A stretch of DNA of 64,000 nt from Planctomycetaceae bacterium. Its GTDB lineage: Bacteria; Planctomycetota; Planctomycetia; Pirellulales; Pirellulaceae. Position 1 is the stretch's first letter, and each line of letters starts with the position of its first letter. The stretch spans positions 21,088 through 85,087 of the forward strand of contig PBOG01000060.1 of NCBI GenBank assembly GCA_002724245.1, given 5' to 3'. The position numbers and the translations under genes were made by a program. A model generated the notes under the pieces. The model saw only the letters and a list, made by a program, of their open reading frames with translations, did not search any database and was not told the DNA's origin. This document shows, piece after piece, positions 1 through 8,633 of this stretch.

Positions 1-1116
1 CCACCACGCCGCCTCTGGAAACGTAGCATCGGAGCTGGCTGGGGAGGGTTTTCGGCCGTCAATGGCTACGCCGTCACTATGGAACAGCGTGGCCCAGTGG
101 AGCTGGTCGTTTGCTACGACATCGAAACTGGCGAGCCTCATTGGTCACACTCCGAAAAACTCCGGCACGAATCGCTCCTGGGTGGGATTGGACCACGATC
201 TACCCCCACCATTGACCAGGGGCAGGTATTTGCCTTGGGCGCGACTGGTGTGCTCCGTTGCCTGGACGGTGCCAGTGGAAACGCGATCTGGCAATTTGAT
301 TTACTCGCACACTACGGGATCTCTCCCGCGGAAGAATCTGCGGGGATCGCTTGGGGCCGCTCCGCTTCCCCGCTGGTTACACGCAACCTCGTCATTATCC
401 CTGCCGGTGGCTCCCCACAACAACGGGTTTCGCTCGTCGCCTTGAACCGCACCAACGGCCGAATTGTCTGGGAAGGTGGAGACAGCCAGGTTAGCTATGC
501 CTCCCCCAGCCTGGTAACACTGGCAGGCGTGCCGCAGATCTTGATCGTGAACGAAAGCACAGTGACTGCCCATGCGCCCGACTCCGGTAAACTGCTATGG
601 TCACATCCTTGGGAAGGAAGCAGCAGTTCCAACGCGTCTGTATCCCAGGCACTGGCAGCTACCGACTCGACGGTCTTGCTATCAAAAGGCTATGGCATCG
701 GCGCTGAATACCTTCAATTGGAGATGACGGACAAGCGTCAAATCCAGGTCCACTCACTCTGGGCAAGTTCACGCGTGCTGAAAACCAAGTTTACCAACGC
801 CTGTCTCTACGATGGGTACGCTTACGGATTGTCCGATGGCGTCCTCGAATGTGTTGAAATCAGCAGTGGTCGTCGTACGTGGAAACGTGGTCGCTTCGGC
901 CATGGGCAACTGCTACGCGCAGGCGATCACCTGCTCATACAAGCTGAATCAGGGGAAATCGTTTTGGTCGAAGCCAATTCAACACGCTTCAAAAAAATTG
1001 GCTCCATTCCTGCACTCGAAGGGCAAACCTGGAACAACCTTTGTCTTTACGAAAACAGACTCCTGGTGCGCAATGCCCGGGAGGCGACCTGTTTCTCACT
1101 CGCCATTCAGCCGTAA
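1..1116 (+). CDS. PQQ-like beta-propeller repeat protein (C-terminal part, 5' end outside window)
   Basis: The reading frame is open from the first base, so the true start lies upstream; an internal ATG at position 79 is not a credible start. The visible ~370 residues carry the repeating signature of PQQ/BamB-type propeller blades: an ETGEPHW-like strand, DGASGNAIWQF, NRTNGRIVWEGG, DSGKLLWSHPW and SSGRRTWKRGRFG, each a 'G-x-x-x-W' blade end. Such planctomycete proteins are usually exported propellers that bind a ligand or act as scaffolds; no enzymatic role can be read from the sequence. The following gene is convergent (stop codons 57 bases apart). A relative with the same blade motif lies at 25191-27509. 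Family call is firm; substrate unknown. Confidence 0.85.
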   Translation, partial: PPRRLWKRSIGAGWGGFSAVNGYAVTMEQRGPVELVVCYDIETGEPHWSHSEKLRHESLLGGIGPRSTPTIDQGQVFALGATGVLRCLDGASGNAIWQFDLLAHYGISPAEESAGIAWGRSASPLVTRNLVIIPAGGSPQQRVSLVALNRTNGRIVWEGGDSQVSYASPSLVTLAGVPQILIVNESTVTAHAPDSGKLLWSHPWEGSSSSNASVSQALAATDSTVLLSKGYGIGAEYLQLEMTDKRQIQVHSLWASSRVLKTKFTNACLYDGYAYGLSDGVLECVEISSGRRTWKRGRFGHGQLLRAGDHLLIQAESGEIVLVEANSTRFKKIGSIPALEGQTWNNLCLYENRLLVRNAREATCFSLAIQP

Positions 1117-1173
1117 CATCCAGTGGCGAGGTCTTGCCGCTAACCGACTCGCTTCTGCATCGCCGCCGGGTTG

Positions 1174-2133
1174 TCAACCCTCTTCCGATTGCGTGTCGTC
1201 CTGCTGCATTAGACGCAGTAATTCCAGGTAACGCTGATCGCGTTCCCCCTGCCTGGCGTTCAATGTTTCAGGCGTATAAGAGAAGATGCCCTGTCTGGTT
1301 TTCGCCCCATAGTATCCCTGTTTGACCAGCGATGAAATAAACTCCGGAAGTTCCTGATCGCTCCGCAAGTCTGGAACCAGGTTTTGATAAACCGTACTTG
1401 TAATATCAAGTCCGGCAAAATCATTGATCGCTAACGGGCCCAACGCTGCCAATCGCATCCCCATGCTGCCGCGAACCGCGGTATCCATTTCTTCCGCAGT
1501 CACCACACCTCGATCCACAAGGTCCCAGATCTCCCGGTACATTGCGATCTGCACTCGGTTGACCAGAAACCCGGGCAACTCTGACTTGATGTGAACCGGT
1601 TGCTGCCCAATCGCCTTGAGAAGCGTCATCGTGCTCTCAACGGTAGCCGGGCTCGTCCGTGAACCTGGAACCACTTCTACCACGGGAATAATCTGCGGTG
1701 GGTTAAACCAATGAGCCAAGATAGCTCTCTCAGGATGCTTGAGGTGAGCGGCGCTCTGCGACACGGGAAAACTGGAACTATTGCTCGCCAGGATCGCAGC
1801 GGAGTCCGAGGCTTGCTCCATTTCCTGAAAGATGGCTCGTTTCGCATCAAGATCTTCGCTAATCGCTTCGGTCGCCCAGGTTGCATTTTCCAACGTCTGC
1901 CCCAACGAGTCGCATAGTTGAATTCCCTCCAATGTCGACGTCACCGAATCTTCCAACACTAAACCCATTTCCACCATCGGCAACAAATTACTACGAACAC
2001 GGTCCAGCAACGAGTCGCAGAGTTCGTCAGATTCGTCGTAACAGCAAACATGATGGCCCGCCATCGCAAACCGCTGTGCGATCCCGTGTCCCATCGTTCC
2101 TAATCCGATGACCGCGACATTCTGTCGATCCAT
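1174..2133 (-). CDS. 3-hydroxyacyl-CoA dehydrogenase (3-hydroxybutyryl-CoA dehydrogenase type)
   Basis: About 319 residues. The N-terminus has the Rossmann dinucleotide loop GLGTMGHGIA immediately after a short beta strand (NVAVIG), as in FadB/Hbd-type NAD-dependent 3-hydroxyacyl-CoA dehydrogenases. Further family marks are ASNSSSFPVSQ, LAHWFNPP (catalytic His region) and ELPGFLVNRVQ leading into the helical C-terminal domain. It oxidises 3-hydroxyacyl-CoA to 3-ketoacyl-CoA in beta-oxidation or butanoate metabolism; some relatives act on L-gulonate or carnitine. I chose the ATG at 2133 because the Rossmann strand starts right there and a GGAAA-like ribosome site lies about 8 bases upstream; the frame stays open to 2244 but that extension looks non-coding. 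It diverges from pncB. No thiolase or hydratase is adjacent. Confidence 0.85.
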   Translation of the reverse strand: MDRQNVAVIGLGTMGHGIAQRFAMAGHHVCCYDESDELCDSLLDRVRSNLLPMVEMGLVLEDSVTSTLEGIQLCDSLGQTLENATWATEAISEDLDAKRAIFQEMEQASDSAAILASNSSSFPVSQSAAHLKHPERAILAHWFNPPQIIPVVEVVPGSRTSPATVESTMTLLKAIGQQPVHIKSELPGFLVNRVQIAMYREIWDLVDRGVVTAEEMDTAVRGSMGMRLAALGPLAINDFAGLDITSTVYQNLVPDLRSDQELPEFISSLVKQGYYGAKTRQGIFSYTPETLNARQGERDQRYLELLRLMQQDDTQSEEG

Positions 2134-2410
2134 AACTTGTTTCCAGCTACTGTGAAATGGATACGCGAGGATTCCCACTGAGATGTAGCCATCCTGCCGA
2201 AGAGCGCCGCTGCCGTCAAGTTGCCGCTTGACGCCCCACCGCACGTCGTCATGATTAATTCATATCCGAGGAACCCAGCCTGGGGAATCCAGAGAACCCG
2301 ACCGAGAGGAGTCAACTAGCGGTGCAGCACTCAGCAGCCGTTCTTAAGCGACGACACACTGTTCAGCCTGTACGCCTCCTGCCGTGGACCAGATTTGTAC
2401 CGAGCGACAT
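2134..2410. promoter_or_regulatory. Divergent intergenic region between 3-hydroxyacyl-CoA dehydrogenase and pncB
   Basis: 277 bases that must contain promoters for both the minus-strand dehydrogenase and the plus-strand pncB-nadE operon. I see no convincing -35/-10 pair, no long inverted repeat and no recognisable riboswitch. In-frame extensions of both flanking genes run into it but lack family similarity. Confidence 0.4.
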
Positions 2411-3877
2411 ATGACCCGATCGCCAACCACGGACGCCTCAACGGGACTGGTCACTGACCTGTATCAGCTGACAATGGCATACGCCTACTGGAAAAAGGGA
2501 CTCGCGGAACGGGAAGCTGTATTTCATCTCAGCTTTCGCGCGCAGCCCTTTAGAGGCTCTTTCTCCCTTTGTTGTGGACTCCAATCCGCTCTGGATTTCC
2601 TGGCAAACTGGCATTTTGATCCAACGGACCTGCATTACCTGGAAACACTTAGAGATCAAACCGGCAACCGCCTGTTTCCTGACGACTTTCTGGACTACCT
2701 GGCGGAACTGCATTACACCGGGGATATCGAAGCTATTCCTGAAGGCACCATCGTATTTCCGCACCAACCCCTGATCAGGGTGCGTGGACCACTCCTCGCT
2801 GCACAACTCATCGAATCCGGCCTGCTCAACCTTATCAATTACCAGACGTTGATTTGCACCAAGGCCGCCCGCATCTGCCTGGCAGCCGCACCAACTCCCG
2901 TGTTGGAATTCGGCCTGCGCCGCGCACAGGGAATCGATGGCGCCCTCGCCGCAACACGTGCTTCGTACATTGGTGGCTGCAATGCTACCTCTAGCTTGTG
3001 GGCAGGTAAACAACTGGGGATCCCGGTACGCGGGACCCATGCACACAGCTGGGTGCTCGCGTTCGATGATGAACTGACGGCATTTGAATCATTCGCCGAC
3101 GTCTACCCAGACAACTGCGTCTTCCTGGTAGACACCTTTGATACCTTGCAAGGTGTGCAACACGCCATCCAGGTCGGGAAACGTTTACGGGCAACAGGCC
3201 ACCAGCTGGTCGGCGTACGGCTTGACTCAGGTGACCTCGGGACCCTCAGTCACCAGGCCCGACAGTTACTCGACCAGGCAAACTTCCATCAGACTGTGAT
3301 TGTGGCCAGCAACGACCTGGATGAACACACCATCGCCCACTTGAAAAGCCAACAGGCGCCGATCGGAATCTGGGGTGTCGGCACGCGGCTTGTCACAGCC
3401 AGCGACCAACCATCACTGGGCGGCGTCTACAAACTTTCTGCTTTACGAGATGCCCAGGGACTGTGGCAACACAAACTCAAGCGATCAGAAAATGACGAAA
3501 AACACACGCTACCCGGAATGCTGCAAGTGCGACGGTACTATCGCAATGGCGCACCATTTGGGGATATGCTCTACGATGAATTGACCGAACAGAGCAATAA
3601 CGCGATACCGATGAGTGGAAACGGAGAAGATCTGGTGATGGACGACTCGCTCGAAACCGAAGACCTGCTGACGCCCGTCATGCGCGCGGGGAGAGTCGTC
3701 GCGCCCCCACCCAGTTTGCGCCAGTTGCAACAGCGCACTCAACGCCAACTCAAACAATTCGGAATTACGAGCTGGGAACACCGCGACCGCAGCGCAACCT
3801 ACCATGTCACAACCGAGCGCAATTTCTTTGACCAGACACAGAAACTCCTCAGCGCCGCAAAGGGAACTACCTCATGA
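2411..3877 (+). CDS. pncB: Nicotinate phosphoribosyltransferase
   Basis: About 488 residues. Converts nicotinate plus PRPP to nicotinate mononucleotide, the entry step of the Preiss-Handler NAD salvage route. The N-terminal signature LVTDLYQLTMAYAYW is diagnostic of the family, followed by FSLCCGLQSALDFL and the active-site segments EFGLRRAQGIDGA and RGTHAHSWV (catalytic His region), then VRLDSGDLGTLS, which contacts the phosphoribosyl moiety. Start chosen at the ATG at 2411 just before the conserved N-terminus; an in-frame codon at 2384 is possible but adds nine unconserved residues. The stop overlaps the start of nadE as ATGA, indicating translational coupling. Length matches bacterial type NaPRTases. 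Confidence 0.95.
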   Translation: MTRSPTTDASTGLVTDLYQLTMAYAYWKKGLAEREAVFHLSFRAQPFRGSFSLCCGLQSALDFLANWHFDPTDLHYLETLRDQTGNRLFPDDFLDYLAELHYTGDIEAIPEGTIVFPHQPLIRVRGPLLAAQLIESGLLNLINYQTLICTKAARICLAAAPTPVLEFGLRRAQGIDGALAATRASYIGGCNATSSLWAGKQLGIPVRGTHAHSWVLAFDDELTAFESFADVYPDNCVFLVDTFDTLQGVQHAIQVGKRLRATGHQLVGVRLDSGDLGTLSHQARQLLDQANFHQTVIVASNDLDEHTIAHLKSQQAPIGIWGVGTRLVTASDQPSLGGVYKLSALRDAQGLWQHKLKRSENDEKHTLPGMLQVRRYYRNGAPFGDMLYDELTEQSNNAIPMSGNGEDLVMDDSLETEDLLTPVMRAGRVVAPPPSLRQLQQRTQRQLKQFGITSWEHRDRSATYHVTTERNFFDQTQKLLSAAKGTTS

Positions 3878-5871
3878 AACTCATTAAGGTAGCCGCCGCA
3901 GCGCTCAACCAAACCCCACTAGCCTGGGACACGAACCAGAAACACATCCTGCAGGCGATCTCCGAGGCGCGCCAGCAGGACGCCAGCATTCTCTGCCTTC
4001 CTGAAATGTGCATTACTGGGTATGGATGCGAAGACGCCTTCCATTCTTCTGCGGTGCAAGCAGAGGCCATGCGTGTGTTGCTGGAGATTGCTCCGCAGAC
4101 GACCGGAATGATCGTCTCATTGGGACTTCCCTTGTTGCACAGTGGTGGGTTGTTCAACTGTGTCTGCTGTGTTGCTGACGGAACAATCAGAGGTTTTGTC
4201 GGCAAGCAAAACCTGGCCGGCGAGGGCATCCATTACGAACCACGCTGGTTCCAACCCTGGCCCGCTGGCGTACAGGCAACCGTTCAAGCCGCGCGGCAGG
4301 ACTACCCACTGGGAGATCTCCTCTTTAATTGCGATGGTGTGCTTCTGGGTTATGAAATCTGCGAAGATGCCTGGGTCGCCCAACGTCCCGGGGCCGAACT
4401 GGCTGCACGTGGTGTTGACATCATCCTCAACCCCAGTGCCAGCCACTTTGCCTTTGGCAAAAACGATATTCGCAAGCGTTTCGTACTGGAAGGCTCCAGA
4501 GCGTTTCACGCGGGCTACGTGTATGTAAATTTGCTTGGCAACGAAGCCGGACGGGCGATCTACGACGGCGGAGTAATGATTGCCAACGACGGTCAGCTAA
4601 AAGCGGAAGGGCCCCGCTTTTCTTTTTCTGATGTGTGTCTGACGACCGCCGTCCTCGACATCGACGAGGCGAGGATGAACCGAGTTCGCACAGGCCATCT
4701 TCCCGCTCGCCTCGGCGAAGTGCCTGCGGGCCTTGTCCCATGCCCGTTTACCTTCCCAACTGCAACCCCAGTACCGCCAAAACCACGTGCCACACCTTAT
4801 GATTCGGGACCGCATGTCAAGGAAGAGTCCTTTACACGAGCTGTCTCACTCGCCCTGTTCGACTATCTCCGCAAGAGCCATTCCCGTGGGTTTGTCGTCT
4901 CACTGAGTGGCGGTGCCGATTCAACCGCGGTCGCCTTGCTGTGTGGGACAATGGTGCACTTTGGAACACGCGAACTGGGCATCGCGCAGTTTCGGGACAA
5001 GATCTCTTACCTGCGTGGTGCAACACACATCGACTCCGCTGAGGCGCTTGTCGGAGAGCTGCTCACCTGCGTCTACCAGTCCACTCGCAACAGCTCCGAC
5101 ACAACCCGTTCCGCCGCAAGCTCGGTTGCGTCCAGCATTGGTGCAACCTTTCTCGAGTGGGATGTCGATGCCCTTGTACAAGATTATGTTCAATTGATTT
5201 CCGGTGCGATTGCACGCGAACTGACGTGGGACCAGGATGACCTGGCCTTACAAAACATTCAAGCGAGAGTCCGGGCACCGGGCGTCTGGATGCTTGCAAA
5301 TCTTCATGGCGCATTATTACTGGCGACCAGTAATCGCAGTGAAGCTGCCGTCGGGTACGCCACGATGGACGGAGATACCTGCGGTGGATTGTCACCGATC
5401 GCCGGCATTGACAAAGCCTTTCTACGAGAATGGTTGAAATGGATGGAAACGACAGGACCGCATGACTTGGGTCCCCTGCCAGCCCTGTCTGCAGTCACCG
5501 ATCAACAACCGACCGCCGAATTGCGTCCTCTTGCTGCCCACCAAACGGATGAAGCCGACCTGATGCCTTATGAAGTCCTGGATGCGATCGAACGGGCCGC
5601 CATCCGTGACAAGCATTCTCCCGTCGAGTCCTGGAACCTACTACAAGTGCAATTCCCGCACTACACACCCCAGCAACTGGGGCAATGGACAGACCGTTTC
5701 TACCGGCTGTGGTGTCGCAATCAATGGAAACGCGAGCGGTACGCGCCCTCTTTCCACCTCGACGACGAAAACCTCGACCCCAAGACGTGGTGCCGTTTCC
5801 CCATCTTGTCAGGTGGATTCGAACGAGAATTGGCACAATTAAAGAAACGGCTCAGCGAAGAATCACAGTAG
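3874..5871 (+). CDS. nadE: Glutamine-dependent NAD(+) synthetase
   Basis: 665 residues, a fusion of an N-terminal nitrilase-type glutaminase and a C-terminal ATP-dependent NAD synthase. The glutaminase triad is visible: Glu in CLPEMCITGYG, Lys in GKQNLAGEG and the nucleophilic Cys in GYEICEDAWV. The synthase half has the ATP-pyrophosphatase P-loop SLSGGADSTAVALL and the ATSNRSE and MDGDTCGGLSPIAGI segments. It amidates nicotinate adenine dinucleotide to NAD+, taking ammonia from glutamine through an internal channel. The segment CVYQSTRNSSDTTR and overall plan resemble the eukaryotic Qns1-like subclass more than the short ammonia-dependent bacterial enzyme. The start overlaps the pncB stop by four bases (ATGA), forming a two-gene NAD-salvage operon. 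NadD is not in the window. Confidence 0.95.
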   Translation: MKLIKVAAAALNQTPLAWDTNQKHILQAISEARQQDASILCLPEMCITGYGCEDAFHSSAVQAEAMRVLLEIAPQTTGMIVSLGLPLLHSGGLFNCVCCVADGTIRGFVGKQNLAGEGIHYEPRWFQPWPAGVQATVQAARQDYPLGDLLFNCDGVLLGYEICEDAWVAQRPGAELAARGVDIILNPSASHFAFGKNDIRKRFVLEGSRAFHAGYVYVNLLGNEAGRAIYDGGVMIANDGQLKAEGPRFSFSDVCLTTAVLDIDEARMNRVRTGHLPARLGEVPAGLVPCPFTFPTATPVPPKPRATPYDSGPHVKEESFTRAVSLALFDYLRKSHSRGFVVSLSGGADSTAVALLCGTMVHFGTRELGIAQFRDKISYLRGATHIDSAEALVGELLTCVYQSTRNSSDTTRSAASSVASSIGATFLEWDVDALVQDYVQLISGAIARELTWDQDDLALQNIQARVRAPGVWMLANLHGALLLATSNRSEAAVGYATMDGDTCGGLSPIAGIDKAFLREWLKWMETTGPHDLGPLPALSAVTDQQPTAELRPLAAHQTDEADLMPYEVLDAIERAAIRDKHSPVESWNLLQVQFPHYTPQQLGQWTDRFYRLWCRNQWKRERYAPSFHLDDENLDPKTWCRFPILSGGFERELAQLKKRLSEESQ

Positions 5872-5972
5872 TGTTACGCGGCGTTATTGCCTGACACCAC
5901 TCTAGCGGTGAACGTCTCTCGCAGCGACCGAATGCTACCCTGCTTTACCGTCACGGTCGCAAAGACTTTCTG

Positions 5973-6374
5973 TTACTCGGCAACCCGTCCCCGCTGCTGC
6001 CGGTGCACGGACACTTCGGTCGGCTGAAACGCGTCGCGCAGATGCGACAAGGCCGTACTTGGATCCGGCATTCCACAAGAAAACACATCGATTGCCGCGT
6101 ATTCGTGTTCAGGATAGGTATGAATCGCAGCATGGGACTCCGACAACAACACCAAGGCCGTCACCCCAGATCCCTCACCCGGGAATTTATGGCTGCAATG
6201 CGACAACACGTTAAAATCGGCCTTGCGCAACGCGGCCAACAAACACTGGACGATCGCCTGTTCCTCGGTCAGCAATTCGGGTCGAATCCCAAACAAATCG
6301 GCTACCAGATGAACCCCCACAAGGGGCGCCGAACTACGGGCAACCGGGACCATCGAATCATGTGTTCCTGTCAT
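5973..6374 (-). CDS. speH: S-adenosylmethionine decarboxylase proenzyme
   Basis: 133 residues, the size of the short bacterial SpeH/SpeD class. The motif LLSESHAAIHTYPEHEYA contains the self-cleavage Glu-Ser site that creates the pyruvoyl cofactor, and AAIDVFSCG follows with the catalytic Cys. The product, decarboxylated SAM, is the aminopropyl donor for spermidine synthesis. It is the last gene of an eight-gene minus-strand operon that also encodes a membrane spermidine synthase (10332-11834), which gives it an obvious partner. It starts 32 bases after the channel-like gene. A stretch of 101 bases separates its stop from the convergent nadE stop and shows no clear terminator. The residues upstream of PLVGVHLVADL are unconserved, so the start could be slightly internal. 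Confidence 0.93.
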   Translation of the reverse strand: MTGTHDSMVPVARSSAPLVGVHLVADLFGIRPELLTEEQAIVQCLLAALRKADFNVLSHCSHKFPGEGSGVTALVLLSESHAAIHTYPEHEYAAIDVFSCGMPDPSTALSHLRDAFQPTEVSVHRQQRGRVAE

Positions 6375-6406
6375 CCTGCTGTGTCCCGTTCAAAGCATTC
6401 CTGACC

Positions 6407-7471
6407 TTATCCATCAACCGTCCCTGCCAGTATATGCTGCCAACTGACGCGTTGCTTCCCCACGTAAATCATGCGATCTCCGTGGACAGGTTGGGCACCA
6501 GCAAAGGAAGTGATCATGTCACTCTCGCGTTGTACACACAGCAATGACATGTCCTGCTTGACCATCGAGGACGCGAGATTCCGGTAAGAATACTCGCCAG
6601 GCGGATCAACGACTTCGGTCGCAAACAAACACGACTCGTGGATATTGCTCGTCAGCGCATCCATCATGCGTGCGACGCCTGGATCCAGAATTTCTTGCGT
6701 TAACAGATTGCCGGAAATCGTGTGGCTGAAAACAACCGAGTTGCAACGAACTGAGTCAAACAACATCCGATGTCGCGGAGCCAGACACTCCGCCACGGTA
6801 TAGATGGACTCATTCATGCTCTCGATCACTGCAACGGCCGATGCGACCACAGCATCACTGGTCGTGTCACCGTAGTCTGTTGCCAGCACAATTGCCAAAC
6901 GTGCGCGATCGATTCCAGCGCGCCGGTAAGTCTCGTCGTGCAGGACTGCACCTTTGACAAACGACACATTTCTCTTACGCAACGGCAATTCATCAATCTT
7001 GTCGGTAACGATGACAATCTCGCGGCCGCCGTGATCACGGTCAGCACAGAGCTCCTCAATAATCTGCTCGATCCGATGTAACGACGGAAAATTCACGATC
7101 AGAATATGTCCCTCTGCGCTGATCGAACCCATTCCTTTTTGCTCCCTCGAAAGTCGTTCTGCCACCCACTCAAACAGCATACCTATCATCAACGAAAACG
7201 AACCCAGCCCTAGAATAATGACGAACACCACGATACCTAAACGGGCGCCGACCGAGTCCGCCTGCAAGTCACCATATCCGATGGTGCTCAAAGAAATTAC
7301 GCTAAACCACAACGCATCTCCGACCGTCGGGTCTTTCGTATATTCGAACACATAGTAGCAAGTCGCATTCCCCAGAATGCTAATTGACAGCACCAGTCCA
7401 AAGAGCATCGCGCTGACATCTCTTCGTCGACGAAATAGCCGAAGCCAGCGATTAACCGTACGCCAATACAT
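6407..7471 (-). CDS. Potassium-channel-like protein with pore domain and TrkA-N/RCK-like cytosolic domain
   Basis: 354 residues. Two membrane helices (about residues 20-42 and 78-102) flank a pore loop with the K+ selectivity filter STIGYGD (about residue 63). A cytosolic region follows that has the strand-helix rhythm of an RCK/TrkA-N domain (HILIVNF, REIVIVTDK, NVSFVKGAVLHDETYRRAGI, ARLAIVLATDY) and then a TrkA-C-like tail. Unusually, the expected GxGxxG nucleotide loop is replaced by NFPSLHR, so NAD(H) binding may be lost or altered. The gene sits inside the polyamine operon between a polytopic membrane protein and speH. Intracellular polyamines are classic pore blockers of K+ channels, so gating by the operon's product is a reasonable but untested inference. 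Confidence 0.85.
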   Translation of the reverse strand: MYWRTVNRWLRLFRRRRDVSAMLFGLVLSISILGNATCYYVFEYTKDPTVGDALWFSVISLSTIGYGDLQADSVGARLGIVVFVIILGLGSFSLMIGMLFEWVAERLSREQKGMGSISAEGHILIVNFPSLHRIEQIIEELCADRDHGGREIVIVTDKIDELPLRKRNVSFVKGAVLHDETYRRAGIDRARLAIVLATDYGDTTSDAVVASAVAVIESMNESIYTVAECLAPRHRMLFDSVRCNSVVFSHTISGNLLTQEILDPGVARMMDALTSNIHESCLFATEVVDPPGEYSYRNLASSMVKQDMSLLCVQRESDMITSFAGAQPVHGDRMIYVGKQRVSWQHILAGTVDG

Positions 7472-7535
7472 TAAGGCATGCCCATCGGTCGCCAGGAAAA
7501 TTCAATGCGTTTCAGATCACAGACTACAGACAATA

Positions 7536-8633
7536 CTACAAACGAAAATCCGGGTTGGCACGTCGCTTCCAGATAAAGCCGTCTAGAATATAGTGGCTGA
7601 GTTGCGGCGTTGCCAACAGCGGCACGACAAACATCTCGGCAACCGGTTCCAGGCTGATCGCTGTGCCAAACAACCAGGCCTTGTCATGCCAGACAGTCCG
7701 GTCCCAGACCAACTCTTCGGCGTACGCCAGCACCCAGATCGTCGCCACAAACCAGACCAGCCCGCGCCACCGTGCAGTAGCAGACACCTCTGCCCGAGCA
7801 CGACGACGCGTCCAGTACCAGTACACCAATACCATGTACGGTACACCATGAATAATCACGTTCGTTACAGTGAATGCGTAGTCTGAATTGAAGGCCACGA
7901 TACCCAGATACCAACACGCCGCGGTAGTTACCACGACGAGATCCTTACCAGGATTCGGCGTTCCCTTGGTCCACCGCAGGAACGCTGTCACGGCATAGAG
8001 TCCCAGCGCCAGACAGTAAATGGGCCAACACAAAGACTCCAATACTTCGGGAGCACCAAGGAAATCGTCTTTCTTGAACCAGACAAATCCACGCGGTAAA
8101 TGGGCATGCCAGTAAACCAGTGGATACAACGTAGCAGCGTAAATCGCTGCCACATCGATCCACTTGCTCCAAGACTCCTTTTCCCCAGCCTTGGAGCGGT
8201 ACAGCGCCACCCACCCATACTGCTGTCGCACAAAATGAAACACCGCGAAGTAGGCCAATACCTGCCAGAACAGCCCCTCGCCTTCGCTATAAAGCACCAC
8301 CCCCAGAAAATAGCCGACCAGCGGCGTTCCCCAATACAACCAGGGCCGCCGCCACAGCTCTTGCGGGTCAAAATAGACGCGAAACCCTGTGGCGTAGACG
8401 TGTGCGACATCAATTAACAGGATACAGGTCACCCAAGACCATTCAGGCACGTCTCTGTCGAGCAGACCTGACGCTGCTCCCCACGCCAGCAACATCAGCG
8501 AAAGTAGCGCACTGCCGGCGAACGCCGCCAGGTCCACCCGCGCCGAAAACAACCACGGCCACGATGCCCTGTTAGATTGCTGTTCTGGTATGACCGTGGG
8601 CACCGACACGACAAAGTCCATCCTTACTGACAT
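7536..8633 (-). CDS. Polytopic membrane protein of unknown function in the polyamine operon
   Basis: 365 residues with about nine or ten predicted membrane helices (for example LAAFAGSALLSLMLLAWG, WVTCILLIDVAHVYATG, FWQVLAYFAVFHFVRQ, WIDVAAIYAATLYPLVYW, LVVVTTAACWYLGIVAF). Histidines recur in or next to helices: DVAHVY, FHFVRQQYG, YWHAHL, IIHGVPY, and the C-terminal SHYILDGFIWK. Such a pattern is seen in integral membrane di-iron or haem enzymes, but I do not recognise the family and assign no reaction. Its ATG follows the TAA of the upstream amine oxidoreductase directly (TAAATG), so the two are almost certainly co-translated and likely work together, perhaps handling the oxidised polyamine product or electrons. 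Function unknown. Confidence 0.75.
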   Translation of the reverse strand: MSVRMDFVVSVPTVIPEQQSNRASWPWLFSARVDLAAFAGSALLSLMLLAWGAASGLLDRDVPEWSWVTCILLIDVAHVYATGFRVYFDPQELWRRPWLYWGTPLVGYFLGVVLYSEGEGLFWQVLAYFAVFHFVRQQYGWVALYRSKAGEKESWSKWIDVAAIYAATLYPLVYWHAHLPRGFVWFKKDDFLGAPEVLESLCWPIYCLALGLYAVTAFLRWTKGTPNPGKDLVVVTTAACWYLGIVAFNSDYAFTVTNVIIHGVPYMVLVYWYWTRRRARAEVSATARWRGLVWFVATIWVLAYAEELVWDRTVWHDKAWLFGTAISLEPVAEMFVVPLLATPQLSHYILDGFIWKRRANPDFRL

